Shown: positions 12,206 through 25,137, counted from the first letter of the stretch. The stretch is 64,000 nucleotides of DNA from Phoronis australis (GCA_002633005.1 NMRA01000104.1:494841-558840), one strand, 5' to 3'. Program-made: numbers and translations. The notes: generated by a model from the sequence alone, not told the origin.

Positions 12206-14556
12206 CTGGAAATAAAGATTCTAGAATTGGTGAGCATTGTGATCGCGGGCAAGAGGTCTGATTAATGTGAAACGTCATGGTTTTCGTGTATAACGTCGTA
12301 AAGAATTATAAAATGGCGATGAAACAACTTGATCCTAAAATGGGGTCATTGCATTTTGTCTCGATGACCAACAATGCGTGTGGGTAGGGGATGTACGTTA
12401 GTAACAATCCATTTAAATGTTTTTTTTTTTGAAAATATGACTACACTAGTGGGATGCGTTACGAACAATCACCTCTAGACCAAAGCCCTGGTTCCATTAC
12501 CGCCTTCAACTGGAGCGCAATGGCTGACATTGTTCGTAGCCTATCACAACAGTCAAATGTTCATGAAAACACCTTTAAGGCACGCTGTTTACATCTTTCA
12601 CGAGCCACATGTACCGGGACTTTATCGACAAGTGCATTTAGCAAACCATCTACAATTTTATTTCGCCATGTAGAAAGTCATCTTTTCTAAACTGAGCGTT
12701 GAAAGCTTGTGGGATTCGATTTTCAACTTAATACTAATCTGGGTTATGTAAACGTGTATTTTCGTTAAAATTTGCCGAAAAGAAAGATACATTTATTGCA
12801 ATCAATGACGTGACCTCTGAAAGACCCAGTTGTTGATAGCCAGTCATTCCTAAGTGGAACACTTTAAAAATAATTCCAAATAGCGCTTTAGAATAGTCCA
12901 GTGCTGCGAGTTTCACGTGCCATACAACCATATTTCGTACTGTAATATCAAAAGATGGCCGTAAGAAGATTCCAAAGCACGCTCATTGTGAACGCAAGAA
13001 CTCAGCGCCATTACACGACCGAAAAGCGCACGATTTTCTCAAGAATATTTTTCAAATTGATCGGTGGACGTACGGACTTCGTAGAAAGTTTGAAATGATC
13101 TAGTACCCTCCAAGAATGTCTGCGAACTTCGGAATTCGTAGGAGCTGGGATATCGCGAAAAAACTTTGTCATACGATAAGATGTCAGTTGTAAGAAGTTT
13201 TGTGGTTGTAGTTGAAAGTATATTTATGATGTTCTGAAGTTGAACATTTTGGTACGGCCATAATTGTGCAGTTTCTCATTATCGCACTTTAGTTCTATTC
13301 TCGTAAACACCGATTCTATTCTTCGAAAATCCGCTCTTTTCTCACTGTCAATTGAAATGCATTGTTAGGACAAAAAATGATTTTCTGTTCTCGAAGAAGT
13401 AACGCCGTCGATCGGAATTCTTTTTTTCTGAAAAGAACTGCAGTTCACGTGGAACGATGCGAGTTATGTCTTGAAGCCTCCCTTGGTACGGTGTCAGTGG
13501 GGGGCCGATTGTCCAGCCTTATATGATCAACGTTCACTCGGTATTATTTACATATTTACAGTAGTAATTTGGCAAACAACTTGTGATGACGTCAAAAACT
13601 AGTTTAAGCTACTTGAGTCATAAAAGCAGTATCCATCTTACATAATTACTGTCAGATGGCAATGGGGCAATCGTTTGCATCTCATGTTCCAGTCTTTATC
13701 GTCGACTTTGTTGGATTGTCACTTCAGTGTCTTTATACGGCAACGTCAACGTCTCTCCCAGCTCGTCATTACGTCCACTTTGACATGCTGACTCTCGTCA
13801 GAGTTAATAACATCTTCACAGTCGCCACGGTTAAATTAACTGCGTTACCCTTCTCTCTTCAATCTTGCTGCACGCAGAGAGCTGTCTTATCCCTCCGCTG
13901 CCCTCAAAACTCCAAAAACTTGTACAACTGTCGCTGCACTCAGTTACGTTTTGATTGCATTTCGACAATTTGTGTTTCGAAGGTCTGCATGAACTATCTC
14001 CATTTGAGGTTTACTACAATCCGATCAATCCTCAAAATGAAACTGATTACGACAGTATGCGCAGTTGCTGCACTTTGTGGTCTTGCAAAGCGGCAGGACT
14101 TCAGTTAGTTTTCCTGTTTCCTACGCAGTGTGATTGTTTGTTGTATTTCGACGTTCAGACACGCTCTCTGATACAACAAGCTATCTGGCTATAGAATACA
14201 GCTGCGCTCCAAAGCAGCATTTCGCCAAAAAATCGAATAAAGAATTTCACTCTCATAGACTTCGGTATCATAGTACTCCTTACCGTGGTACAATTCTGTT
14301 CCGTTATCAAAAAGAACTTCAAAACAATCAGTGATTCAAGAGGACGATTCAAAGTTTATAGCTGGGGATTGCTAACTCCACTGAATTGCGAATTCCAAAA
14401 TGGCGCTTGTACGCATTGCCTGCGACTTGAGTTGGTAACGGATATAGAATTTTATAACATATGATGACACTTGTTTATCGAAGGCAAAAGGCATTATTTT
14501 CGCTTTTTCCCCAGCTAAACAAAGCCTAATGGCGTTTTAAGATCAAATTCTCACGC
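12206..14556. other. Non-coding stretch (probable GPCR intron)
   Basis: No exon was recognised. Open frames at 13656-14194 (+) are short and overlap one another. One contains SPFEVYYNP, faintly reminiscent of integrase C-termini of transposons, but it is too short to call. Confidence 0.4.
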
Positions 14557-14877
14557 ATGAGCCAGGTTCTTAAACGAGTACCTTTCTGGAGTTGAATTGT
14601 GCTTGATCAGAGCGTAGTTTGCTCTCAAAAACCAAAATGGCGTAAGACTTTCTACAAGTGGTGCAAGGCAACTTTTGAAGAATGTTGCAGGTTCATAATA
14701 TGTACCGCAAAACTATGCGTACGCGTTGGATATAAGAACTAAAAGTACGCGTTGAATAAGAACTAAAAGCACGGGTTGTTTAAGCAATCCAGCTCATTGA
14801 TTAAACAAAACTACGCATTAATTAAGCACATTTCAGCGCGCAGAAAGGTACGGATTTAAGAGCCCTTGGCGCTTCAT
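14557..14877. mobile_element. MITE with ~60-bp terminal inverted repeats, copy 1
   Basis: The left arm holds TTCTTAAACGAGTACCTTTC and TTGAATTGTGCTT; the inverted right arm holds CTCTTAAATCCGTACCTTTC and TGAAATGTGCTTAAT. The outermost block is related to ATGAAGCGCCAAGGGC. The interior has short AAGAACTAAAAG repeats and no coding capacity. The same arms recur at 16089 and 20109, bracketing the LINE. Confidence 0.7.
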
Positions 14878-16088
14878 ACAATGATATATGCTCAGGCATC
14901 TCTGAAATTCTAAATCTGTCAGCTGTTAGCGCATTCAGGTTATGCTCGTCAGCGCGTTAGGCAAACAGGTAAATTAGGCCTACACTAATGACTACGTGAA
15001 CGTTCACATCCACAAGATGACGTCAAGGATTCCGAGAACGGTAGATTATTTAGACCTAGTAGTAAATACGATCGCTGACTTGACCTATATATACGTGAAC
15101 TACTTGATTCAGATTCTGGCAAAAGAAGCGCCATGAGCTATTGTTGTTTTCTTTCAAACGTATTTTAGTAAGGGTATACTGTAGTTGACATAAACATACA
15201 TGTCTACCTATACAGAATGTTTGTATTTGATACGGATTTGGTTCAATAAACGTAGTGAATGGGCATACAAATTAAGTTGTACAAATTATTCAATATTTTT
15301 TTATTCCCAAGATGATAAAAGAGCGCATAACAAGGGTACTGAACACCACAGAAAGCACAAGCAGCCAACAAAGAGTCTGGTGAAGTCGCTCATTATCTCG
15401 TGGTAGCGAGACTTCGTTTCACTTTTGATCAGGAGAATCCCCCCAGCCGCGAAGTAACATTTTGTTTAAAAAGCGTAATTCCACCTGAGCGACTTTCAGT
15501 AGCGACTGAGAAGATTCTAAATGGACACTCCGGCTAAGAAAAAAAAAACGCTCTGATAAACAGTTACATCTTGCAAAAAAGCAGCATCCGAAGACAACCA
15601 GGAGCATTCATCCACTGACTAAATATCTAAAAGCTTGGGTGCACGTGTGATGCATGATGAATAAAATCAGTTCATATATTGTTTAAAGCAGCTGTGCTAA
15701 CCACTAACTTGTATGAGCATGTCTTTTATTTCATTCAAATGTCACGTTGCAATCCAGTTTAGTTATTATTGATTTTTTTCTTTAAATATGGATGCTTACA
15801 GAGGAGGACACACATGGGGACCTGAGGGTTAACATGTGGGCATAAATGACTAAGAATTTATCGTCATTATGTCAGTTTGTATGTTCACTATAGTTGATTT
15901 GTCCAGGTTGATAAGTTTTAAATGCTGTGACTTATTTAGGCTACAGCACTTGGAATGAATAACAATGAAAACCGGCATATAGAACATCAAAATTGCAGTC
16001 TGATCAGTTAAGTAGAAATTTTAGAACCGGCGCATTGTAAACTACCACTACTCTAACGATGACTAGGTAAGTAACATGCTACACGTCT
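14878..16088. other. Non-coding stretch between two MITE copies
   Basis: Nothing recognised beyond AT-rich sequence and short fortuitous open frames. Confidence 0.45.
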
Positions 16089-17619
16089 ATGAAGTATGAA
16101 GTACCTTTCTGCGAGTTGAAATGTGCTTAATCAGCACGTACTTTTGCGTAATCAACACGTAATTTTACTTACCCAAAGTAGTTTGAAACATATATGTTCC
16201 TAACAAAGTTAACTGCGCCATTTATTTATTTACTTATTTATTTATGTAATATTTACAATGAGGATAGCCCCATCAGTTTACAGTGCATTCCATGGGGGCC
16301 CTCAGTAAAAAATAAACAGATAGTAAGACAAAAGCAGAATTACACAATGAAAGACAAATTTAAGTAATAAGCAAAGAATAAGAAATTAACATGGAAAGAC
16401 TGATGAAGCAAAATAAAAATAAAATATGATAAATAAAAGATAAAGAAATTAAGACAAGATAATTAACTAAAAAATATACATATAAATGTAAAAAATTAAA
16501 ACAGACAATAAATAATTAATAAAAGTAAGACATTATATAAATAAAAAATGAATAAACATGCAGTTCTTAGACACTACATGGAGTTAAATCTATTTCTTAT
16601 AATTCTTTTAAAGGTTAGAAAGAATGATTTAGATTTGGCATCTGCAGGGAGACAGTTCCATAAAAAGGGCCCGCTGTAGGAAAATGATTTTTCCCAGTAT
16701 CGCTTTTGCGTTTAGGAAGATTGAAATCAGATGATGATGAGGACCTAGTATTGTAGCGATTAGTCGTCATCTTAAACTTAGCAAATAAGTAAGATGGGAC
16801 AAGACCTTTAAAAAATTTGTACATACAAAAAGCAGATAGGAATTGATGTCTTGTGAGAATTTTCATTATACCAGTCTCTTTATGAAGGTTTTCGATACTA
16901 ATATCTCTAACACCAGCTCCCAGAATAATCCGGGCAGCCCTATTTTGGATAACCTGGATGGTTTTCATATCCTTGCCTGATGCAACGCCCCGCACCGGGA
17001 GGCAATAATCTAGGTGAGGTTGAATGATAGCATTAAAAGGGGTTTTCAGTGTTGCTCTGTTAACGAATTTACTGATGCCTTTCAATAAGCCAATTTTCTT
17101 AGACACCTTTTTCGAGATATAATCAACGTGGTGAGAGAATTTAAGATTTTGATCATATATATGTCCCAGATATTTAAAGGAATTGATGTTCTCAATTGGT
17201 CTTCCACCCATATTTAATAACAGGGTTTGGTTTCTACGTCTTTGGGGTGTGCCAATTAGAAGAGTTTTAGTTTTAGAAACATTTAAGAATAGTTTATTGG
17301 ATACAAGCCAATCTGAAATGATTGTTAAATCAGACTTGAGATTGGCCTGGATTTCAGATGAGGTTCTGCCTGCAGACAGTATTGTTGTGTCATCCGCATA
17401 GAGAACAATCTTAGAATTTTGAATTACTGAGAGGAGATCATTGACAAAGATGCAAAATAACAAGGGCCCCAGTAGAGACCCCTGGGGAACACCTGTTTTA
17501 ACGGTTTTGAGATCAGAGATATCTTTGCCGACACGGGTAGCTTGAGTTCTGTTACAAAGATAATCCTGAAACCACTTGGCTTCCACACCGGTGACCCCAT
17601 AGCCTTTAAGCTTCTTTAA

Positions 17620-18485
17620 AGTCCTTGTTGCAAACTGCTCATGTGGTTCCAGTATCCGAACATACTTACTACATAAATTCTTATTTTCGACACCCTTTCT
17701 TTATATTCTTTTCGCCTTTCTTGCCAAAAGCGATTTTGTAACAGTATTTGACCCTTCTCTCTGAGCGTATGATTACCGGTTGTCATCGGTTATTTCCGTA
17801 CCCACATTTCCGGCTCATCAGTTCAGGAACTTGTCCTGAACGCCGCCATTTTTTCCTTGTAACTGAATGTGCTATGGCTTTCTCGAAAAGTCTTCATTAT
17901 TTTGTTTTATTAGTAATATATCGTGATTCGTTTGCATATGTAGTGTATTTATAGTTTGTAGTTAGTGGTCGTNNNNNNNNNNNNNNNNNNNNNNNNNNNN
18001 NNNNNNNNNNNNNNNNNNNNNNNNNNNNNNNNNNNNNNNNNNNNNNNNNNNNNNNNNNNNNNNNNNNNNNNNNNNNNNNNNNNNNNNNNNNNNNNNNNNN
18101 NNNNNNNNNNNNNNNNNNNNNNNNNNNNNNNNNNNNNNNNNNNNNNNNNNNNNNTTCCATAAAATTGTCCGTAGTTTGATTTTATCAAAATTAAGGCGCG
18201 CTGTCGATTTTTTTTATCCCCGTTTGCTGGCTGGTAACAGTACAGGCACTGCTCCAGTCGCACTGACGGCGTTTTCTCGGCCTGGGTTCCTGAATGAATT
18301 GTACTTCCGGGTTCGCGGCAAGTTCAAAATGGCGGTGTTTCTTCGGGTGCGAATCGTGAGTGGCGCGTTCATTTAAACTGTTTTCGAGTACGGATCGTGT
18401 ATTAGTTATGGGGTAGGTACTTCTTGGATCCTTATAACATCTTCTAACCATGTAATAAGGGTTAACAACGCGTGAGACAAGGACT
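17620..18485. mobile_element. TTAA-flanked DNA transposon inside the LINE
   Basis: It interrupts the reverse transcriptase. The ends are inverted, AGTCCTTGT on the left and ACAAGGACT on the right, with a further similar ATGTGGTT/ACATGGTT block inside each end. Each end is flanked by TTAA (17616-17619 and 18486-18489), the target-site signature of piggyBac-type transposition. Removing the element with one TTAA would put the two RT halves back in the same frame, which independently supports the boundaries. No transposase frame is visible, but 182 bases of the interior are an assembly gap. The piggyBac assignment rests on the TTAA; the termini are not a family consensus I recognise. Confidence 0.65.
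17973..18154. other. Assembly gap (182 N)
   Basis: A run of N within the TTAA-flanked element. Open frames reported across it contain only unknown residues and are not real. Confidence 0.99.
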
Positions 18486-20846
18486 TTAACAAGATAGTGT
18501 GGTCGACGGTGTCAAATGCTGTCTTTAGATCAATAAAAACAACACCATATTAGAATAAATATGGCCAGTGACGTCAATGTTAGTAGTTAATGTTGAATGG
18601 AGTGGTCGAAAACCAGCCTGACTGGACATCAGTCAAGAGGTTGTTAGTTTGGAAGTAAGAATGAAGTTGTTTGTGGACCTATTTTTCAAGGATTTTTGAT
18701 ATAGATGGCAGAATTGAAATGGGTCTGTAATTTTTGCAGCATGATTTGTCACCGTTTTTGAAAAGTGGAGTAACAACGACTGATTTCCACTCTGATGGTA
18801 TGGTTGATGTTTTCAATGAAGTAATGGGCTGAGAGATTGTCTCAGCAGATAGTTTAACGATTTTAGTACTGATGCCATCAATTCCAGTAGCAGAATTGCC
18901 ATCCATTGATTTGAGTTGGTGGCAAACAAACTTAGCGTCAACCTCATGGAATTTAAAAGTTATATCTTCGCTTACCTGGGATGGAAATAAATGACTAGTG
19001 TTTCCAAATTTTCGTGCTAGGTTATGGCCAATATTCGTGAAAAGTCGTTAAAAGTATTACCCATGACTGCGTTATCAGATGTCATGCCGTCATTCGTTTT
19101 CAGTTCAGCGATATTAGTATTCAATTTTCCTGGTAAAACAGACTTTATAATTTTCCACAAGGAATTACCATCTGATTTGTTGTCATTAATTAACGTATTA
19201 TAATAATCTGCCTTGGCATGTTTTGTTGCCTCATTGGTTAGATTACGCGCTGTTTTGAATTTGTTCCAGTCACAAGTATTACGCGAACGTTGGGCTATAC
19301 GTTTAAGATAATCGCGTCTGCGAGACAATAAAATTAGCTCCTCGTTGTACCAAGGAGGCGATTTACCTTAGATTCTGGATAATAGGTGTATGTTTATCCA
19401 AAACATCACAGAAAGTTTTCTTAAATTCTGTCCACAAAGCCTCAAGATCACCACTTGATGCTAACGCCGCCCAGTCGATGTTATGTAGATCGTTAACAAA
19501 ATCAGAACGATCAAAGTTACGGTACGAGCGGGTAGTTATTATCCGAGGTGGATTTTTTGGGCGTACATATTTGTAACTTGTGAATATCAGGTTGTGATCA
19601 CTGAAGCCAGTGCTGATGACTCCACAAGAGTATACCTTGTTAACATTAGACACAAGAATTAAATCTAAGCAAGTTGATGTTTTGTGAGTTACTCTGGTTG
19701 GCATGTCTATTACATTTTGTAAACCAAGCGTACGCTCCCAAAATTTAATTTTAGTACTAGGTTTCTTGGAGAGTGCATCTAAGTTAAAATCACCAGAAAT
19801 AACAAAGTCACTGGCTTTGAACTTTTGATTGCCTAAAATCTTTTTAAAATGATCTGTTAGCTTTTCCAGGTGATCCGCATTGGACGATGGTGGTCTGTAA
19901 ACCGCACCGATTTACGTGGTCACTTGATAAGAATCTGCGATATTCTACTCATATAGAAAGTTTTCCGTTATTTTGAGATTTGAGAGTAAGGGGGTGGTTA
20001 GACTATATGAACTGACTAAAACTACGGGCTGATTAAGCAAAAGTGCGCTTATTAAGCAAATCGTGACACCTACAAGAGTATTCGCTTAAGAACGGCCTTT
20101 GGCGCTTCATAATGAAGCAAGTTAACTCGTTATTTAATTCATGCAGCTCTAGATTAACGCGATAACAAAGTATGGAGTTCCAAGTCTGTCAGTTGTGTAG
20201 GCGTATGGATTTTAGACGTTAGTATATCAGTGTAGGGTTACTTGTATGATTCAATAACCCTTTAATTTGCTTTGTAGATGTGTGTGGAGTGTAGTTTGTC
20301 AAACCTTCGTTAAGATATGATAGTTTACAATGCTCGGGTTCTGCTACACTTTTGACTTGATCAGTCTGAGGTTCTGATGTTCTATGTGTTATAATTTATA
20401 TATAGTGTCAGAATAAATATTGATTATGTAATTAGTAGAGCTAGTTCCAAAGAAGTAATGCGCAACATTTGCGCGTATGTACTTTCAAAACCATGGGTTC
20501 AAACTTGTTTATATGAATTTTTCATGCTTACATGTACTTTAAGATGATGTTGTTCTGAGGGTCAGTGCACTGTAAGGATGTTGGAAATTTCTGAGATGCG
20601 ATTGTAACAACAAATGATATGATTAGATAAGATCATTTGGTTTTGTTAGCCAACCGTGTATTGTTATAGCTTAGGCAGAAGACTGGGAGACAGTCGGGTG
20701 GAATTTAGTAGTTGAAACTATAGGACTTGCTTCAATGTACTGAAGAAATAGTACAACAGAGATATCTCGTGGAAGATTCTAAAGAGGATTTTGACAAGGG
20801 TAAAGGTTCACTTACAGGAAGTTAACTAAGAGTTTGCCACTTACTT

Positions 20847-20985
20847 GCATTGTGAGTAGTAAGTTACTGCCTACACGTGTTGCATTAGGAGGGACTGTGC
20901 CCAGCAAGAGGAATTGTGAGTAATCAGATACTGCCCTACACGTGTCGTTGGGCGTCACGAAAGACTGTGACCAGGAAGTACGTTG
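20847..20985. repeat. Two-copy degenerate tandem repeat, ~65-70 bp
   Basis: Two adjacent units share ATTGTGAGTA, TACTGCC(C)TACACGTGT, GACTGTG and CCAG(C/G)AAG in the same order. There is no coding potential. The sequence downstream to 21350 is AT-rich and could be an old LTR remnant, but no LTR pair, primer-binding site or duplication was seen. Confidence 0.5.
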
Positions 20986-21509
20986 TTCGCAGTACAATGT
21001 GTGTTAGTACGAGTATCAACCTACAGGAATGTCATCCAACGAGTTTCGCGAGTCCTACATATTGGATAGCAGACTTTTTGCCTATGGTTAATTGATTATC
21101 TTTACAAAGGGCACTAGCTTAGTTAGTCTTCTTCGTTGTTAGTGTACTTAACAATCAATAGGTTTCACTTGTATTAATTATTGGTTATTATACAATAAAT
21201 TATTTACTGGACTTAAACATTCTCTCTCTATACACGCACAGTCACAACGCAATTAGCTACTTTTAACCCACAGTCAACTTTTGACTTATACTCGATCTAG
21301 GCGCAGTGGCCGAAATCAGTCACTAAATTCAAAACTCAATAACCCGTAACAGTGAACAAAATGACAATGAATTCTGAGTTCATTGGCAGCCGAATATTTT
21401 TATCTGCATCAAATTTTCATGATTCAGTGCAAAGTTTTCTCCTGAGACGAATTTGCCGAGTTCTACTCACTATGGTCGGGAACGATCAATCTTAGCTGGC
21501 ATCAGCACT

Positions 21510-21664
21510 AGTGCTGTAGTGGGGCGTAGGCGCATGTAGGCGCAGCCAACCACCTTTTGTCATTTGAACGTAGCGCCTACACACCGTTAGTTACGTTCAG
21601 TGCTCAAGGTGATACGGTTGGTTTTGGGCGCCTACTTACCTCTAATTTCACCACTACAGCAGTG
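21510..21664. mobile_element. 155-bp MITE with 9-bp target duplication
   Basis: The element is flanked on both sides by the direct repeat ATCAGCACT (21501-21509 and 21665-21673). Its termini are inverted around the block TGCTGTAGTGG, and inner arms carry GGCGC and AACCAACC in inverse order. A 9-bp duplication is typical of Mutator-like elements; the family itself is not identified. No coding capacity. Confidence 0.75.
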
Positions 21665-21673
21665 ATCAGCACT

Positions 21674-23051
21674 TGAGATTTTAATATGTGTCTCAGATGT
21701 CCAATTTGGTTGTGACTGTCCACAGTTAAATTTTAAATTCGCGCTTTCACAGACACGACTAAGTTGTTTTTGCTTTCGTCTAAAGGAAATGCATTTGTGC
21801 AACTTCGAACGAGCAGGTAAATCAATCTGAAAAGCGAAAGTCACAGAATCAGCACAGTACTTTCTGCTAATAAACTGCTTTGTGGAGAAAATTGACATCC
21901 TAAATGTTTACTTATTTCTTGATTCATTTCTCTTTACATCATATTTGTGTATGTCGACTATCGTCTAGTCCCATTACAATATGTCACAAGGAAAGCAACA
22001 GCAACGGATTCCTCTGCCTCTGCCAGAGCTGAATCACATTCACACGTATTTACAGAAGGTAGTTGTGTACAGGTCTAAACAATTGTCCAATAAACCCCTT
22101 CCTAGAATCCGTGTCGCCTATCGAGCTAACGAGTAAAACCCGAATACGCTTAGAACCGTCTGGTTCTTGGAATGATCCATTAAAAGCAGTACCGCTTCTA
22201 CGCGTTAACAACTGACCAACATTTACCGGTAAGTTAAATGTTTTACTTTAATCTGTAGACACTGAAAAACAGTACGGATTGGGTGCATTGAGGCCTACAC
22301 CAGGTACGTACAGAATTATTGACGACGAAGAAAAACTATACAAAGCGCGAAGAATGTTGTAATCAACATTCATAAAATTTCCAATTATGAGGAAGGCACT
22401 GAGCGGTTACCAACGTTACACGTCCTTGTGTGCCTAAAAACAGAGATTGACGCACATGTTAAAACAAAAACAGTTCGGGAAGTGATCTGGGGAACTTCTC
22501 ACGGCTGTTGATTGTCTCCCCGACTTCGATGATGACGTCTGTCACGACCGTTCGTGGTAACCATGATGCTGAGACGCCTGATAACCGTTGTGACCATCAT
22601 TTTTTTATTCAGTAAAATGATGACGTGATCGATGTTTGCCGTTTTCAGCAATAGTCTGTTTTTGACCGAAATCTTTTACGCCCCAGGTCTTTGTTAAGTC
22701 AAGGTACCCGTGTCCATAACAGTTTACTTTCTTCATGAAGACAAAATCCGCCATTGTTAGTTAAGCATAATCATCCGGCCTGTTACGTTCACTAGAAAAT
22801 TCACTGGGATGCATTTCGCTGAGAAACTAGAAAACATGGCAACCATCTCGTTTCAGGATCGCCCTAATCATCCTCAATATCAACTTGATTCGAAAAGTTC
22901 TGATCCAAGTTAAGTTGAGTAATAATACTGGTTACCTCTCCACTGGCAATACATGTAGGACCATTCAAGGTTATTCCTTTGCCTACTCGAGGCGAAATGA
23001 CATACGTAACCGCTTGTGTTGCCTTGTCCTTTCATTTCCATGCTGTCTTCT
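21674..23051. other. Non-coding stretch (3' of the EF-hand gene)
   Basis: No exon recognised. It probably contains the 3' untranslated part of the - strand EF-hand gene at its right edge. Confidence 0.4.
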
Positions 23052-23781
23052 CTATCTGCCATACACGGCGTTAAACTCTATACGGTCGATGGCACCATCT
23101 TTATCCAAGTCTATGCCTTGCATCAATACTGCGCTCTCGGACATGGATAAATAAATTCCACGGGCGGACATAAACTGATTAGTTTCTTTAACATCAACTA
23201 GTCCATCGCCGTTAGAGTCGTAGATGGAAAACGCGTCACCATCTGTTAATGGCGAAAACCTGAAACAATGACTCAAACGTTTTTATTATGTACTTATAAT
23301 ACTGTCATGAATTGACAATCTTTGTCACCGTTTCTGAAATAATGAGATAATTGTGATAAAGTAATTTTCTGAGTTCAAGTCTGATACTTTTTAGGATAAG
23401 CGCGTTCTTTTTGGATTTGAATTGAAAACAAAATTGAATAGTATTCGTACAATAAATATTTCCTTTCACTTTTTCATCCTGTTGTGTTCGTGTTGTGTCG
23501 TGATTGAACGAGATCATCGCTGTCATTGTGGAATACACGTCAGAAAGCGGCCACGTTGTGGGATATACAAGTACGTTTACTTTTGACATAAGAATGCAAC
23601 AAGAAATGAAGTCCTCGTGCACCTTGGTCACTCATAGTAATAATGTTCGTCTTATTAATCACACGATTTTTCTCTGCCAGACACTACAATTTATTTTTGA
23701 AAGGGTTAGGTTAACTTACCTCAGATTTTCGCCAAAAACAGGAAACGCCAAGAAAGACAGAGACAATACCAGAATTAACAT
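23052..23781 (-). CDS. Small secreted two-EF-hand calcium-binding protein
   Basis: Two coding exons join in phase 2: 23720-23781 (acceptor TTTCAG directly before ATG, donor GTAAGT) and 23052-23259 (acceptor TTTCAG, stop TAG), giving 89 residues. The first exon is a textbook signal peptide, MLILVLSLSFLAFPVFG, with cleavage expected near VFG/EN. The second holds two canonical 12-residue EF loops, DSNGDGLVDVKE and DLDKDGAIDRIE, each with acidic residues at positions 1 and 12 and Gly at position 6. The pair makes up nearly the whole mature chain, so the product is a secreted or ER-lumen calcium binder. A further exon (23919-24002) splices in frame upstream and could add 28 residues. No orthologue is recognised. 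The gene lies inside the putative 14-kb GPCR intron, on the same strand. Confidence 0.75.
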
Positions 23782-23918
23782 CTGAAATAAAAAATAGCCT
23801 AATATGAACAACCGATTTTCCGATTTTTGAAAATTCTAATTAAAGCAGTTATTAATAATTTGGCAGTAATTAACAACAGGTAACTCAACTTTTGAAGCGC
23901 AATTTCAATGCAACTTAC

Positions 23919-24002
23919 CCCTTTGATGTCCGTCCAGCTACGACTCCACTTTGAGTATTCAAGCAGATGCCGTTCCGTCATCCCAGCCCGGCCTACCCAC
24001 AT
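23919..24002 (-). other. Upstream exon of the EF-hand gene (5' UTR or N-terminal extension)
   Basis: It ends at a strong donor (AAAGGG then GTAAGT) facing the acceptor at 23782. It contains two ATGs in frame with the signal peptide, and from 24002 the reading frame stays open through the junction. Used as a start, it would bury the signal sequence 28 residues in and give a type II-like topology, so the start at 23781 is preferred. The 5' limit is not determined. Confidence 0.45.
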
Positions 24003-25137
24003 GATTCACTTAATAATAAGTGTGCAATGTCACAATTAGCTATTGAAAAGCAGTATTGAGGTAAAAACTATGATAACAACATTTGCGTATTTGATATTTG
24101 CGTAGAGGATGTGATCTGAATAGATAAAGTTAGAAATAAACTGATAAAATACAAGCAAACATTTTGTGAGGAAGCGCACGAAAGCTACCGTCTGTAACCC
24201 AGAAATGCGTAACACTATTACAGCTAAGGAGTAGGTGAAAAATAATTATTGAGAGCATGGACAGGAAGTACGGCAATACTCCGTTATATCGCACGTTGAT
24301 CGCAATTCGCACACCCAAAGTTATATGGAATAATAGAACAATGCGAGGATACTGGAAAGGGGGGGGGGTTGCTCACCTATTTGTGAGACGGTCAGTTTTT
24401 GAAGTGGAAAAAGTAATTTCAAAGTCCTAACGTTAATGCTAGCAATGGACTCTTCAGAAAACTACATTCACCACATCGTTCCAGATGTAAACACGAGGTG
24501 AAAGGGATGACCAGATGAGTGGCGTTTGGCATAGTGGCTTTTGCTCAATAGAGAGTTTGGTCAACATTTGAACGGCAAAAACAACTAAATTATTCTTAAA
24601 TTGATAACATTAGCGATGCGTAGGGGGCATTTAGTTCACAGTAGGACGAGGACAGCGGCAATGGTTGGTAACTGAGTTGATTTATCAACCCAAGTGAATT
24701 TGACACATATCGACTACGGGGAAATATATTCAATTTACTTTGAGCGAAATAAGCGGAGCCTTACCGTACAAAAACCCTATTAGAGGCTAATAGAGGTAAA
24801 ATAGGGGGATGGTGGTAGGAAAATGAGTAAAATTGACTGATGTGCCCATACCAGGAGGATTAAAGACAAAGGACTGTATATGTAAGCAAAGCGATCTGTG
24901 GTATTAATGTCGAACACGGGTTAGCCAATGGAAAGAAATGATACAAGTGTTGGGGCGTGTGAGCTCTGTATGAACGAAATAGATGTGACCCACAAAATAA
25001 ACAAATATCACGTACATGAATACATTAATGGCTAAATTGTATTTTTATCGTTCTTATTTGCATATGACGTGATCTGAAGCCAGTGCTCAGAAAAGGGAGG
25101 TTGAAAGTGAAGTTGGTAAATGTCATTTATTAATGAT
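24003..25137. other. Non-coding stretch
   Basis: Only a G10-type homopolymer near 24360 and short fortuitous frames are seen. Confidence 0.45.

Larger units (their letters stand above)
16219..19918 (-). mobile_element. Dead CR1/Jockey-like non-LTR retrotransposon (EN-RT), 5'-truncated
   Basis: Read on the - strand from 19918. A partial endonuclease begins near AVYRPPSS and has GDFNLDAL and the SDHNLIF motif (19363-19918). A linker follows (19017-19328). The reverse transcriptase has NYRPISILPSISKILEK (18679-18906), a region equivalent to the FDTVDH block near 18500, then GVPQGSLLGPLLF and the catalytic LYADDTTIL (16615-17615). The 3' end is AT-rich and finishes in ATAAATAA-type repeats (16219-16250), as in CR1-like elements. 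The N-terminal part of the endonuclease is missing. There are stops and frameshifts (near 18670, 19015, 19330 and in the C-terminal part), and a DNA transposon interrupts the RT, so the copy is inactive. Confidence 0.85.
16089..20109. mobile_element. MITE copy 2, split by a LINE insertion
   Basis: The left part (16089-16218) carries GTACCTTTCTGCGAGTTGAA and TGTGCTTAATCAGCACGTA. The right part (about 19919-20109) ends with the inverted terminus TTGGCGCTTCAT preceded by TGATTAAGC and TTATTAAGC blocks. These match the two arms of the MITE at 14557-14877. The LINE at 16219-19918 lies between them, so it landed in a pre-existing MITE. The left terminus appears to lack the outermost ~20 bp. Confidence 0.65.

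Noticed and set aside
13955-14110. SPFEVYYNP phrase resembling integrase C-termini
   Set aside because: Only about ten residues fit, with no catalytic core upstream. Too weak to call a transposon.
20200-21350. Possible solo LTR
   Set aside because: AT-rich with a TATA-like and AATAAA-like segment, but no second LTR, primer-binding site or target duplication could be found.
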